The notes: generated by a model from the letters alone, not told the origin. Shown: positions 52,523 to 62,462, counted from the stretch's first letter. The stretch: 64,000 nt of DNA from Lachnospiraceae bacterium AB2028 (GCA_000621425.1 KK211276.1:186001-250000); one strand, 5' to 3'. Made by a program: numbers and translations.

Positions 52523-53146
52523 CTACCAGTCGATCTCCACCGGTCTCGGATCGGATATCTCTATTTTCCCGCCTGTCAGATCCTTAAGTTTTTTTATCGC
52601 ATCATCATATGCTGACTGCTCAAAAGCGCAGGTATAGGTCACATCTGCACCATATTCCTGTGCGCATATCCTTGCATCAGCAGCCTCGATATAATTCTTT
52701 ACAGCACCCACATCAGCATAGGAAAAAACTATATCGGTTTCCAGTCCTGCACGTATAGGAACTATCTCACTGACAGCTATCGCTTCCTTCAGTGCCTGCG
52801 TATATGCCCTTACCAGACCGCCGGTTCCTAAAAGCGTCCCGCCAAAATACCTGGTGACTACCACAACCGCATCATGAATCCCCTCGGAAACCAATGTTTC
52901 CAGCAGCGGACGCCCTGCTGTTCCCGACGGTTCCCCGTCATCAGAGCATCTGGATATCTCATTATTTTTCCCTATCACAAAGGCATAGCAATTGTGTTTC
53001 GCATCCCAGTACTGTTTCTTTATGGACGCGATCAGCTCAGATGCCTCATTCTCGTCCTTTACGGGACATAGCCTGGCTATGAAACGGGATTTCTTTTCTT
53101 CATATTCACCGATACCCTCGGTCCTTACGATCCTGTACTCTGCCAT
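52523..53146 (-). CDS. yigZ: YigZ/IMPACT family protein
   Basis: 207 residues. EYEEKKSRFIARLCPVKDENEASELI, AKHNCYAFVIGKNNEISRCSDDGEPSGTAGRPLL and VTRYFGGTLLGTGGLVRAYTQALKEAI are typical of the IMPACT N-domain, and the C-terminal DUF1949-like domain follows. The family is related to yeast YIH1/IMPACT and has a ribosomal S5-like fold; its bacterial role is not settled. It is the first gene downstream of a promoter and only 6 bp from the adenylating ligase. It is probably a housekeeping gene to which the biosynthetic cluster is appended rather than a pathway member. Confidence 0.9.
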   Translation of the reverse strand: MAEYRIVRTEGIGEYEEKKSRFIARLCPVKDENEASELIASIKKQYWDAKHNCYAFVIGKNNEISRCSDDGEPSGTAGRPLLETLVSEGIHDAVVVVTRYFGGTLLGTGGLVRAYTQALKEAIAVSEIVPIRAGLETDIVFSYADVGAVKNYIEAADARICAQEYGADVTYTCAFEQSAYDDAIKKLKDLTGGKIEISDPRPVEIDW

Positions 53147-53180
53147 CCGGCCTCCAACATAACATTTTTCACTATCTTAA

Positions 53181-53210
53181 ATTATACACTTTTTCCAGGA
53201 ATCACTGTAA
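53181..53210 (-). promoter_or_regulatory. Promoter upstream of yigZ and the biosynthetic cluster
   Basis: A perfect TATAAT (53186-53181 on the minus strand) has TTACAG 18 bases upstream (53210-53205). It is the only clear promoter before yigZ, and no terminator is seen between yigZ and the radical SAM genes. Confidence 0.5.
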
Positions 53211-53241
53211 TAAAAACATATTTCCCCCAGAAGCCGGTCAG

Positions 53242-53271
53242 TTGATTATCAGCAGCCGGATTTGGTATAAT
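53242..53271 (+). promoter_or_regulatory. Promoter of the class A penicillin-binding protein gene
   Basis: TTGATT (53242-53247) and a perfect TATAAT (53266-53271) are 18 bases apart, ending about 35 bp upstream of the start codon. AGGAGG lies in the short leader. Confidence 0.75.
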
Positions 53272-53304
53272 TATTTGATGTAATTTAGGAGGTTTCTACC
53301 TATT

Positions 53305-55923
53305 ATGAATTATACAAGAAGAGGCATCATAAATAAACAGCATGCACTCAGTTCCAAAGGTGTGAAGTTCAAAAAGATGATCTGGATCACCATACTGAAG
53401 GCATTACTGATATGTACGATATCTTTCATAGTCATAGGCAGCTGCATGGGAATCGGTATGTTCAAGGGCATCATCGCAGGAGCCCCCAGTATCGCAACCA
53501 TAGACGTAACGCCTACAGGCTACGCTACCATGCTCTACGACAGCGAAGGACATCTCATGACAAAGCTGGTGGCCGAGAATTCCAACAGAACCTATGTGTC
53601 CATGGATAAGATCCCCCAGGACATGGTTGACGCCTTTGTTGCCATAGAGGATGAGCGTTACTATGAGCATAACGGTATAGATATCAAAGGTATCATGCGT
53701 GCTGCTGCCCTTGGCGTGAAAAATAAATTCGAATTTTCACAAGGTGCAAGTACCATAACCCAGCAGCTCATCAAGAACAGCGTGTTTGATAAGTGGGCTA
53801 CTGGCGAGACCAAGATGGAGCGTGTAAAGCGTAAGATCCAGGAACAGTATCTCGCCACGGAGCTGGAAAAAAACATGACCAAGGAAGAAATACTTGAGAT
53901 TTACTTAAGTACTATCAACTTAGGCCACAATACTCTTGGCGTGCAGGCAGCATCCCTTCGTTATTTCGGAAAACCTGTTTATGAGCTCAATCTTTCCGAA
54001 TGTGCAGCTATAGCCGGCATAACCAAGAACCCTTCAGCATATGACCCCATCAGCCACCCGGAAAAAAATAACGAACGTCGTGTCACGGTGCTTAAGAAAA
54101 TGCTGGAGCTGGGTTATATAGACCGTGCAACCTATGACGCTGCAGTAGAAGACGATGTTTATTCCCGCATAACCGAAATAAATACACAGTCAAATGAAGA
54201 AACCATATATACATATTTCGAAGACGAGGTGATTGAACAGGTAGTCGAAGACCTTACCGAAATGTTCATCAACAGCGGCTATACCGAGTCACAGGCATCC
54301 ACAAAAGCTTATACCCTGCTTTACAGCGGCGGCTTAAGCATATATACCACCCTTGATCCCACCATACAGTCTATGTGTGATGAGATCTACGCTGATGAAA
54401 CAAACTATCCCGAAGGAACAAAGTGGTACCTGAATTACAAACTCACCGTACAGCATGAAAACGGCGAGGCCCAGAGTTTCTCCAACGAGATGTTCAAGGC
54501 ATATTATAAAGAGCAGAATCCTAATTTCAATCTTCTTTATACTTCTCAGGATGATGCCTATGCCGCTATAGAAGAATATGCGTCTTCAGTCATGGTTCCC
54601 GGCGATGAGATACTGGCCGAAAGCATAAGCCTGACACCACAGCCGCAGGTATCCCTTACCATAGAGGATCAGTATACCGGACATATACTGGCAATGATCG
54701 GCGGACGTGGCACAAAGGAATCCAGCCGTTCCCTTAACCGTGCATCCAATACCACGAGACAGCCCGGATCCACATTCAAGGTTGTCTCCGCATATGCACC
54801 TGCCATTGACATCGGTGCCACCACCCTTGCTTCAGTTTACATTGACGCACCCTACAATTACACTAATGGGCGTCCGGTAAACAACTGGTACGGAGCTAAT
54901 TACAGGGGCGCAGTCACTGCACGTTACGCCATAGAGCAGTCCATGAACATCATAGCCGTAAAGGTGCTGACGCAGATCACTCCCCAGGTAGGATTTGACT
55001 ATCTGAAGGATTTCGGTTTCACCACATTAGTTGAACGCCGTGTAGAGGCGGACGGGCGCGTAACAAGCGATATCCAGCAGCCCCTTGCCCTTGGCGGTAT
55101 CACCGACGGTGTCACAAACATGGAACTTAATGCTGCGTATGCTACCATCGCAAACGGCGGCATGTATATGGAGCCAATACTCTATACCAAGATTTACGAT
55201 CACGACGGAAACATCCTTATAGATAAAACCGCTATCCAGGATCAGCACCGCGTACTCAAAGAAACCACAGCATTCCTTCTCACGGACGCAATGGAAGGCG
55301 TTGTTACTTCAGGTACCGGCGGAGCTGTTAATTTCGGCGGCATGGCAATTGCCGGAAAAACCGGAACAACCACCAGCAATAAGGACGTATGGTTCGCAGG
55401 CTACACACCTTACTACACTGCAACCACATGGACAGGATTTGATAATAATGAAAAACTCACAGGCCAGGAAACATCCCTTTCTAAGAAGATGTGGAAAATC
55501 GTCATGAGCAGGCTGCATGAGAACTTAGAATACAAGTCCTTTGACATTCCTGCCGGCATAACCCAGGTTACTGTCTGCTCAAGATCAGGCTACCTGCCTG
55601 TGGCAGGACTTTGTGACGGAACCCTGCGCACAGAATACTTTGCAGAAGGCACAGTTCCTTCACAGACTTGTGATGTACACTATAATGGAAACATCTGCCT
55701 TGCAACCGGCCTCCCGGCCTGCGACACCTGCCCGTTCAAGGTACCCGGCATACAGGAGCTTACACATGCTGAACCGGCATCTGTAGGTTCTTCCAACGGC
55801 GGAACAGCAAGATGCCCGCATGATGCAGCATTCTTTGCAGATCCTGCCCATGTTGCCATACTGCAACAGCAGCAGGCCGCATTAGCAGCACAGGGTTATA
55901 ACTTCTCAATTGAGGGTTACTAA
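53305..55923 (+). CDS. Class A penicillin-binding protein (PBP1A-type)
   Basis: 872 residues. A membrane anchor (ILKALLICTISFIVIGSCMGIGMF) is followed by a GT51 transglycosylase domain with the catalytic Glu115 in FVAIEDERYYEHNGID and GASTITQQLIKN. The transpeptidase domain has the nucleophile Ser489 in PGSTFKVVSA, the S-x-N motif at Ser546 in EQSMNIIAVK, and K-T-G at Lys685 in IAGKTGTTTSN. It polymerises glycan strands and cross-links peptides outside the membrane. After residue 745 there is a Cys-containing tail with eight cysteines up to the end of the domain (VTVCSRSGYLP, LCDGT, QTCDV, GNICLA, PACDTCPFK and ARCPHDA). It has its own promoter and terminator. Confidence 0.96.
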   Translation: MNYTRRGIINKQHALSSKGVKFKKMIWITILKALLICTISFIVIGSCMGIGMFKGIIAGAPSIATIDVTPTGYATMLYDSEGHLMTKLVAENSNRTYVSMDKIPQDMVDAFVAIEDERYYEHNGIDIKGIMRAAALGVKNKFEFSQGASTITQQLIKNSVFDKWATGETKMERVKRKIQEQYLATELEKNMTKEEILEIYLSTINLGHNTLGVQAASLRYFGKPVYELNLSECAAIAGITKNPSAYDPISHPEKNNERRVTVLKKMLELGYIDRATYDAAVEDDVYSRITEINTQSNEETIYTYFEDEVIEQVVEDLTEMFINSGYTESQASTKAYTLLYSGGLSIYTTLDPTIQSMCDEIYADETNYPEGTKWYLNYKLTVQHENGEAQSFSNEMFKAYYKEQNPNFNLLYTSQDDAYAAIEEYASSVMVPGDEILAESISLTPQPQVSLTIEDQYTGHILAMIGGRGTKESSRSLNRASNTTRQPGSTFKVVSAYAPAIDIGATTLASVYIDAPYNYTNGRPVNNWYGANYRGAVTARYAIEQSMNIIAVKVLTQITPQVGFDYLKDFGFTTLVERRVEADGRVTSDIQQPLALGGITDGVTNMELNAAYATIANGGMYMEPILYTKIYDHDGNILIDKTAIQDQHRVLKETTAFLLTDAMEGVVTSGTGGAVNFGGMAIAGKTGTTTSNKDVWFAGYTPYYTATTWTGFDNNEKLTGQETSLSKKMWKIVMSRLHENLEYKSFDIPAGITQVTVCSRSGYLPVAGLCDGTLRTEYFAEGTVPSQTCDVHYNGNICLATGLPACDTCPFKVPGIQELTHAEPASVGSSNGGTARCPHDAAFFADPAHVAILQQQQAALAAQGYNFSIEGY

Positions 55924-55961
55924 GATTTTCCAATAGCCGCATAAGGATACAGACAACAGCA

Positions 55962-55995
55962 AAATGCCGATGAGATTCCATCTCACCGGCATTTT
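55962..55995. terminator. Bidirectional terminator after the PBP gene
   Basis: AAATGCCG...TGAGA pairs with TCTCA...CGGCATTT around a short loop, with A-run before and T-run after. It can end the PBP transcript and that of the converging SH3-protein gene. Confidence 0.85.
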
Positions 55996-56027
55996 TAATT
56001 CGATATCATATGAACTATTCTGAATAT

Positions 56028-56594
56028 TTACCCATCACCTTCATTTTCTTCATCAGTTTCAGCTGTATCAAAAAAAGTATCAGACGGTACAGCAGGATTA
56101 GCCAAAAAATATTCAGCCACTGCATCTTCCAAAGGCATCTCCGTAAATTCAGTCCGCCCCGAAGCACTTTTTACTATCAGACCATAGACAAGAAAATCAT
56201 CACTGATATATCCACCACGGGAACCATACATAACATAATTCCATCCATCATCCCGGAGCTTTGTAACCTGAACATACTGTCCGGGAGAAGCACTCAGGAC
56301 TATATCCCCTTCCTTTGACGGAAGAGTACGGATATTAACACCAGTATTCGCTGATATTACAGCCCCTAACATCACCTCTGTCTGAGCCTCTTCCATAGCT
56401 ATCTGTTCATCTATGAGCTCCTGCTCAGAGGCAAAAACAACGCCATTAGAAGACATAGGCAACGGCATAGGCTCCTTGCTATTTTCAAGTGTTACCGATC
56501 CCTTCTGGATAATAAGCGCCGCCAACACCACTATCATAACACTGAGTGCCACGATGGCAAGCGTTAAAAATCTGTTCAATCTTTTATCGTTCAT
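56028..56594 (-). CDS. Membrane-anchored SH3-domain protein
   Basis: 188 residues. An N-terminal signal anchor (LTLAIVALSVMIVVLAALII) is followed by an approximately 45-residue linker and one bacterial SH3 domain (about residues 75-140) with VISANTGVNIRTLPSKEGDIVLSASPGQYVQVTKL. The C-terminus is acidic. Such proteins sit on the outer face of the membrane and often bind peptidoglycan, but no catalytic domain is present here. It starts 10 bp after the PAS-repeat protein gene on the same strand, so the two are likely co-expressed. Confidence 0.8.
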   Translation of the reverse strand: MNDKRLNRFLTLAIVALSVMIVVLAALIIQKGSVTLENSKEPMPLPMSSNGVVFASEQELIDEQIAMEEAQTEVMLGAVISANTGVNIRTLPSKEGDIVLSASPGQYVQVTKLRDDGWNYVMYGSRGGYISDDFLVYGLIVKSASGRTEFTEMPLEDAVAEYFLANPAVPSDTFFDTAETDEENEGDG

Positions 56595-56604
56595 ACTGTC
56601 CTAA

Positions 56605-58515
56605 TTAAACATTCTCCCTGTCTGCATCGCGACCCATTATAAGCACCCTGCCTTTTCCCATCTCTTCGTAATAATGGAATGCATACATGAAAAGTCTGTA
56701 TTCACCGGTTCCCCTGCTATCCCTAAGGAAGACATGAGACACTGTCTTTCCCTTGTTGAAGTTCTCCCTTATTGTTTCCTGTGAGAGTGCCATCCTAAAT
56801 ACATTCATATCATCAGGATGTATCGTAAGATCCGTAGGCACGTCACTCTCAACATTTTCCCATTTTGCCTCCCTTATTATACGCTGTCCGTCAAAAGCCA
56901 GCAAATAAAACACACCTGTGTCAGCATCATATTCATACATAACATCGTAGTCAGCCAAAAGCGTTGCATTATATATAAGCGACAACTCATGCTGTTCCAT
57001 CATGTCATCATAATTCTCAAAGGCAATGACAACTTCGGTCAGCAACCCTGACGCAGATCTGATAGGGAAGAAATTTAACCTTATCCATTTATCCTGTACA
57101 GTACGATATACATATTCACGTTTAGCATATTCCTCTATGCGCCCTTTGAAATCATCCTCACTGGAGAATTTGAAGAAATCCCTGTACTGTTCTATAACAT
57201 ACGCTTTTGCATAATGCTCCATAGCGTCCACAAACTTAGAAAACTGCTTTTCAATATATCTGTATTCCTGTGGCACTCTTATGGAATGGAATGAACCATC
57301 CAGCACACTCACAAAATAAACACAGATATATCTCGATGAAAGAATGTCTATTACTATGTTCTTTTCGTTACGCTCTGCCTCAACCCTTTTATGTTCGGTT
57401 ATGTCCATAAATGTAAGGACACACTTATTTTCCATCCCCGGCATATAAGGCGGCTTAAACGCATTGGCCCCCATCCAGCCTTCATCCGTATTTATGTTGC
57501 TGTTATATTCCCTGCCCACATTTTCCGCGCCGTCCTTGAACGCAGAACGCAGACCATCAAGGGAAAAATACTCCATATAATCATTCTTCTGTCCATCATC
57601 AGGTATAAACTCACTAACAAGCTGGCGCAGCACTTCATAATCACCGTCCAAAGGAATTCCGAAAAGAAACTCATCCTGTTTCACAGTGGTATAGCGTCCG
57701 GTTTTCATGTCCAACAGATACACTGACCTATATGCATTGCTTAAGGACTTCATTATGATTTCATTTTCGCGTTCTTTTTCATTTGCAGTCTCTTCGCCGT
57801 CAATACTGCGTTCCGAACAGACTACCTTGCCCTCCATCTCATCAAGACGAAGGAAACGCATTTCCACCCAAATATAGTCTTCCTTTGATTTTTTTCTGTA
57901 ACGGAATGCATAGTCACTGCCTGAAGAAATCTCACGGTTTATTCTGGCGGCATCAAAGTACTCTTCCACCTGGCTGCGGTCATCGGGATGAACATAGTTT
58001 GACATAATCTCGCCGCACCATTCATCAAAGCGCACAGGGTGATAATATACCGCACGATATGGGTTTTCGCCATTATCCAACGGTTTTAATAATGTGGTGA
58101 CCTCACCTTTCATCATATCCAACAGGAAGATGCTTCTATAGGAACGTCCAAGTATGCCGAATATCTTTTCCCTTTCTTCTTCTTCACGGTCATCAACATG
58201 GGATGTCAGTAGAAATGCATATGCAAGCATTCCCTGGTTCCAGACCACCTTGCAGACCGTAACATTCTTGCGGCCACCAAAGTTTGATTTTTCCACAAGG
58301 TAACGATATGCGCCGCCCTGATCCACATGACTGATGGCCTTACGCATATCCTCCTGATCCCATACCCTTGATGCATCTACGCCGGCATGAGCATTCGTAC
58401 ATACCGTTACCAGGTGGTTGCAGTACAGGATCTTTGAATCCCTTGCTCCCACAACAAACAATGCCACATCATCAGCATTGTCAAGGATATTCATAATACT
58501 CCAAAGTTCCTTCAT
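56605..58515 (-). CDS. Multi-PAS protein without recognisable output domain
   Basis: 636 residues, soluble, no signal peptide. I see at least four PAS-like units. Unit 1 (about residues 1-110) contains ALFVVGARDSKILYCN. Units 2 and 3 begin with nearly the same phrase, YRSIFLLDMMKGEVTTL and YRSVYLLDMKTGRYTTV. Unit 4 has CVYFVSVLDGSFHSI, and a possible fifth near the end has DVMYEYDADTGVFYLL. PAC-type ends such as FRYRKKSKEDYIWVEMRFLRL follow the units. No GGDEF, EAL, kinase or DNA-binding domain follows, and the protein ends 12 residues after the last PAS strand. It may be a sensor whose output domain was lost or that works through a partner such as the SH3 membrane protein downstream. Confidence 0.7.
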   Translation of the reverse strand: MKELWSIMNILDNADDVALFVVGARDSKILYCNHLVTVCTNAHAGVDASRVWDQEDMRKAISHVDQGGAYRYLVEKSNFGGRKNVTVCKVVWNQGMLAYAFLLTSHVDDREEEEREKIFGILGRSYRSIFLLDMMKGEVTTLLKPLDNGENPYRAVYYHPVRFDEWCGEIMSNYVHPDDRSQVEEYFDAARINREISSGSDYAFRYRKKSKEDYIWVEMRFLRLDEMEGKVVCSERSIDGEETANEKERENEIIMKSLSNAYRSVYLLDMKTGRYTTVKQDEFLFGIPLDGDYEVLRQLVSEFIPDDGQKNDYMEYFSLDGLRSAFKDGAENVGREYNSNINTDEGWMGANAFKPPYMPGMENKCVLTFMDITEHKRVEAERNEKNIVIDILSSRYICVYFVSVLDGSFHSIRVPQEYRYIEKQFSKFVDAMEHYAKAYVIEQYRDFFKFSSEDDFKGRIEEYAKREYVYRTVQDKWIRLNFFPIRSASGLLTEVVIAFENYDDMMEQHELSLIYNATLLADYDVMYEYDADTGVFYLLAFDGQRIIREAKWENVESDVPTDLTIHPDDMNVFRMALSQETIRENFNKGKTVSHVFLRDSRGTGEYRLFMYAFHYYEEMGKGRVLIMGRDADRENV

Positions 58516-58563
58516 TATAACCCTCCAAACCGGACTGATCCGTCCCCAATAAAAGTACAGCCT

Positions 58564-60018
58564 TTACGCTGACAAAACTTTAAGCAGGTACTCCCACACC
58601 CGCTCCGTACTCTTTATCGATAACTTTTCTTTAGTCGTATGTATATCTAAAATATCAGGCCCAATAGAAACCGCATCAAAGCCCTCTATCTTCTGAGCAA
58701 GTATGCCACACTCAAGACCTGCATGTATGACCTCTATCTTCGGCTCAACAGAATAAATCTCCTTATATATCCGGCACATTTCATCCCGAAGGGGTGAAGA
58801 CTCGCGGTATTCCCATTCAGGATACTGGGCTGAATTCTCGCAGACTGCACCGAAAGCATCTGCTATCGCCGTTACGCTCTTGTTTAAGTTCCGCAGGCTG
58901 CTACCCATCTGGCTCCTGAGTTCATGGTATGTATAAACAACATTGTCTTTTCTCTCTATTATTCCCACATTCAATGAAGTAAGCGGAAGCCCTTCGGTCC
59001 ATCCACACATAGCCTGTACACCATCCGGCATAGCCATAATAAATGAAGCAAGTTTCTTTAACGAACTTCCCGTAAATACACTTCTTTCATCTAATGAACT
59101 TTCTGAAACCGTTATCTTTATGCCATCATCCTTTTGGCTGTATTCATTCTTGATTTCATGTTCTATATCAGCTATAACAACTTTCAAATCAGAAATGTCA
59201 TTGCTATTAACAAGTATCTCAAATTCAGCCTTATCCGCAATGGCATTGCTCTTTGTTCCCCCTTTTATATCTACAAAGTCCACATCAAATCTGTCACATA
59301 TATCACAAAGGAGCCGCCCGCATATCTTAATAGCATTTGCTCTGTTCTTTATTATCATTTCGCCTGAATGGCCGCCTAAAAGTCCACTTACCGAGACTTT
59401 GACACAGACTTTCTCCGATGCAACTCCACTCTCTAAAATCGCCAGTTCAATACCAGCCTTCATTTTGATGCCGCCTGCACAGCCTGCTATAAATATGCCT
59501 TCCTCTTCTGAATCAAGATTTATAAGCCTCTTTCCCTTAAGAAAACTTGCATCAAGCGCTATGGCTCCATCCATGCCCACTTCTTCATTTGTGGTAAATA
59601 CAGCCTCCAAAGCCGGCGCCTTTATGCTGTCATCGTCAAGTATAGCAAGCATATAGGCTACTGCTATACCGTCATCACCGCCAAGACTTGAGCCTTTTGC
59701 ATAAATATATTCACCGTCATGGCAGACATCCAAAGGAGTCACATCCATATCGACTTCAGGATCATCATTTACTGCCACCATATCCATATGTCCCTGCAAT
59801 ATAGTAACCGGCTTTTCTTCGTAGCCCTTCGATGCATCACGGTAAATTATCACATTGTTTTCTTTGTCTCTAATGACCTTGAGGTTTCTCTTTACAGCAA
59901 AATCCTCCAGATAACGGCTTATCTCATCTACATGATACGAGCCGTGGGGAATGCTGCATATTTCTTCAAAAAAACGGAATACTTTTGACGGTTCAAGACC
60001 TTCTAATCTGCCAGACAT
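58564..60018 (-). CDS. pepD: Aminoacyl-histidine dipeptidase (PepD-type, M20 family)
   Basis: 484 residues from the ATG at 60018, preceded by GAGGA at seven bases; longer in-frame starts lack a site. Metal ligands and catalytic residues are seen in VTILQGHMDMVAV (His and Asp), KGSSLGGDDGIAVAYMLAIL (bridging Asp), AVFTTNEEVGMDGAIAL (catalytic Glu-Glu) and INLDSEEEG. GLECGILAQKI and SIGPDILDIHTTKE are near the C-terminus. The length and G-S-S-L-G-G-D-D-G motif match PepD rather than PepT. It hydrolyses Xaa-His dipeptides, notably beta-alanyl-histidine, in the cytoplasm. It stands alone between its own upstream gap, where a TATAAT is at 60131-60136, and the PAS gene. Confidence 0.93.
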   Translation of the reverse strand: MSGRLEGLEPSKVFRFFEEICSIPHGSYHVDEISRYLEDFAVKRNLKVIRDKENNVIIYRDASKGYEEKPVTILQGHMDMVAVNDDPEVDMDVTPLDVCHDGEYIYAKGSSLGGDDGIAVAYMLAILDDDSIKAPALEAVFTTNEEVGMDGAIALDASFLKGKRLINLDSEEEGIFIAGCAGGIKMKAGIELAILESGVASEKVCVKVSVSGLLGGHSGEMIIKNRANAIKICGRLLCDICDRFDVDFVDIKGGTKSNAIADKAEFEILVNSNDISDLKVVIADIEHEIKNEYSQKDDGIKITVSESSLDERSVFTGSSLKKLASFIMAMPDGVQAMCGWTEGLPLTSLNVGIIERKDNVVYTYHELRSQMGSSLRNLNKSVTAIADAFGAVCENSAQYPEWEYRESSPLRDEMCRIYKEIYSVEPKIEVIHAGLECGILAQKIEGFDAVSIGPDILDIHTTKEKLSIKSTERVWEYLLKVLSA

Positions 60019-60163
60019 GTTTGATCCTCTACTATAACTGTATGGTTTCATGCGTGTTCCATCAGTTACATTATCCTCTGCTTTAATCCTGTGGCATACC
60101 AGGTTGCCACTGTTCAATACTTATGTAAATATTATACCCCATTTCGGCCGTTCCCACCATATA

Positions 60164-60192
60164 AAAACGCAGCCATAAAATGGCTGCGTTTT
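60164..60192. terminator. Terminator between the second chemoreceptor and pepD
   Basis: AAAACGCAGCCAT and ATGGCTGCGTTTT form a perfect 13-bp stem with a 3-base loop and A/T-runs on both sides. It ends the chemoreceptor transcript on the minus strand. Confidence 0.88.
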
Positions 60193-60228
60193 AGAATTAT
60201 AATTCAGTATTTTTATCTTACTTAACCC

Positions 60229-62283
60229 TTAAACCTTGAAGAACTCTATTGCTGCGCACATATCATCATTGATGACACGCATCTCACCGGTAGATGTCTG
60301 TGTATCCACGCATGCCTCAGTAACTGTCTGACAGGAGGCAGCAACCTCTTCTGCAGAAGCGCCGAGCTCCTCAGAGATAGCGCCCAACTCAGTTGTAGTA
60401 CTGGTAAGCTCTGCCTTGATCGTATCAAGCTGGATTGCAAGAGAACGGATTCTGTCTATCTCAGTAATGGATGCCTCAACAGAATCGGACAGTACATGGA
60501 ATTTCTCCTGCGCCTGCTCTATATCAGCCTGTTCCTTTGTAATGACATCAAATACTCTGTTGCTTATCTCAACAGTTTCAGCTGACAACGCGATAACATT
60601 TTCTATGATCTGCTTGATCTCGCCTGCTGACTGTCCCGAAGAATCAGCCAGGGACCTGATCTCATCAGCCACAACCGCAAAACCTCTGCCTGCCTCACCG
60701 GCACGAGCGGCTTCTATGGAAGCATTCAGAGAAAGAAGGTTTGTCTGCTCTGCAATTGATTCTATAGCCTGTATTGCAGAACCGATATCACCGATAGCGG
60801 AATTGGTCTCTGCGATCTTATCAGCTATGCTCTTCATCGCATCTACAGAATCATCAGCTACCTTATGTACGAATTCCATGCACTCCGAAGCTTCACTGTT
60901 TGCACTCTTTATAGTCTGGGATGCATTATAGAGATTCTGTACATTCTCATTGAGTATCTCTACATCATTTCCAAGATCGATAGCCTTCTCCGCCATGGTC
61001 TGGGCATTTTCTGCCACGCTCTGTGAAGTGGTAGCTACCTCGTTGATAGCGGTATTGATCTGGGTTATGGAATCAACATTCAGCCCGGTCTTGTTATCAA
61101 CGCTTATGATGGAATCATTAAGCCTGAATGCAGAATCTTTAACTGAACTCATGGATGAGGAAAGCGCCTGCTTCAGATCCCTGAATGCATTGATAATGCT
61201 TACTGTCTCCTTAATATTCGACTTAGCATCACACTCGACCGTCACATCACCGGTACTGAGTATCTCTACAGCCTTGGCGATCTTTCTGAGCGGAGATGCG
61301 ATAAGATTCTCAACCAGAAGTGCCAAAACAACGAATACTACAATGCAGAGAACACAGATGACAACAGTCCACAGCTTTGTGGCATTGATACCGGACATTA
61401 CATCTTTTCTGTCAGCAGTAAGCACCGCAATATAAGTATCGTCCTTGCCTACATAGTATGCCGCATACTTCTTGGCACCCTTATACTTATAGGTTATACA
61501 TGCAGGCTCGGGATGCTCACCGGCTTCAAGCTTTGCAACCAGACCCTTTACGGCTTCATTCTCAACGGGATTACCGATCTTGGACTCGTCAGGATGGTAA
61601 AGCATGGTTCCGACACTATCAACATAATAGATATATGCCGTGCTATGTCCAAGTGCAGAAACATCTGAGATCTTTGCGGCAATATCTTTAACGAAAATAC
61701 CTCCGCCAACATAACCTATGGGCTCACCATTATCCATAACAGGATAGTAAAGTGACATTACCAGCTCTCCCGATGAAGGGGATGTCATTACACCGGTATT
61801 GTATGTTCCGTCTACAGATAATATCTGGTTACGGAGCGTTGTAAGTGAATCACCCTCTCTGAGCACCTTTCCTATGATAGCAGGTGCGGCAGAATGTGTC
61901 ATAACCTGCGTATTCCAGTCAGCTATATATAAGCCTTCCCAGCCTTCAAGGGATGATGCGAAATCAACGGTATACTGCTGAGCTTCCTCAGCAAGCTTTG
62001 CATCATTGGGATTCTTTAAATATTCCTTAACGATAGGTGCTGAAGCATAAGACTGCAGCAGATTCTCATCAGTGATTACTGCCGTATCAAATGCCGCTCC
62101 GGTCTGATCAATAACCTGCAAAAGCGAATTATTCGTCAGGGTATTCATTTCTTTTGTACTCTTGCTTATGAGCACAACGCTCAGAATGACCGTAGCACAC
62201 AAAAGCGGGATGATTGCATACATGATAAGAGTAATTTTCAGATTCAGTATGCCCTTACTTCTTGAATTGTTCTTTTCGTTCAT
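60229..62283 (-). CDS. Methyl-accepting chemotaxis protein with Cache-type sensor
   Basis: 684 residues from the ATG at 62283, eight bases after AGGAG; a GTG three codons earlier would lie on the site. A first transmembrane helix ([23 protein letters not shown]) precedes an extracellular sCache/dCache-like region of about 260 residues with [27 protein letters not shown] and [25 protein letters not shown] second helix ([20 protein letters not shown]), a HAMP domain and the signalling domain with [31 protein letters not shown] follow. It has no C-terminal CheR-tether pentapeptide. It is clearly a different receptor from the one at 35541, with unrelated sensor sequence. Confidence 0.95.
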   Translation of the reverse strand: MNEKNNSRSKGILNLKITLIMYAIIPLLCATVILSVVLISKSTKEMNTLTNNSLLQVIDQTGAAFDTAVITDENLLQSYASAPIVKEYLKNPNDAKLAEEAQQYTVDFASSLEGWEGLYIADWNTQVMTHSAAPAIIGKVLREGDSLTTLRNQILSVDGTYNTGVMTSPSSGELVMSLYYPVMDNGEPIGYVGGGIFVKDIAAKISDVSALGHSTAYIYYVDSVGTMLYHPDESKIGNPVENEAVKGLVAKLEAGEHPEPACITYKYKGAKKYAAYYVGKDDTYIAVLTADRKDVMSGINATKLWTVVICVLCIVVFVVLALLVENLIASPLRKIAKAVEILSTGDVTVECDAKSNIKETVSIINAFRDLKQALSSSMSSVKDSAFRLNDSIISVDNKTGLNVDSITQINTAINEVATTSQSVAENAQTMAEKAIDLGNDVEILNENVQNLYNASQTIKSANSEASECMEFVHKVADDSVDAMKSIADKIAETNSAIGDIGSAIQAIESIAEQTNLLSLNASIEAARAGEAGRGFAVVADEIRSLADSSGQSAGEIKQIIENVIALSAETVEISNRVFDVITKEQADIEQAQEKFHVLSDSVEASITEIDRIRSLAIQLDTIKAELTSTTTELGAISEELGASAEEVAASCQTVTEACVDTQTSTGEMRVINDDMCAAIEFFKV

Positions 62284-62404
62284 ATACTTCACTCCTTTGA
62301 CTGTATATTTGATTGAAGTTCTCTTATATTAGAACTGACAACCACTACAATTTTACCACCAATTTAGCTGAATACAAACAAAAATTTATTAAAATTGCAC
62401 AAAA

Positions 62405-62434
62405 AAGACCGTTTCGAACATCCGAAACGGTCTT
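62405..62434 (-). terminator. Terminator of the infC-rpmI-rplT operon
   Basis: AAGACCGTTTCG and CGAAACGGTCTT form a perfect 12-bp stem with a six-base loop, followed on the minus strand by a T-run. It lies about 30 bp after rplT. Confidence 0.92.
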
Positions 62435-62462
62435 TGATAGAATTCTTAACCTAATAATCGAT

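Noticed and set aside
53147-53304. Cobalamin riboswitch in front of the radical SAM cluster
   Set aside because: No B12-box-like sequence or fitting fold is present in the gap, and the other gaps of the cluster are too short.
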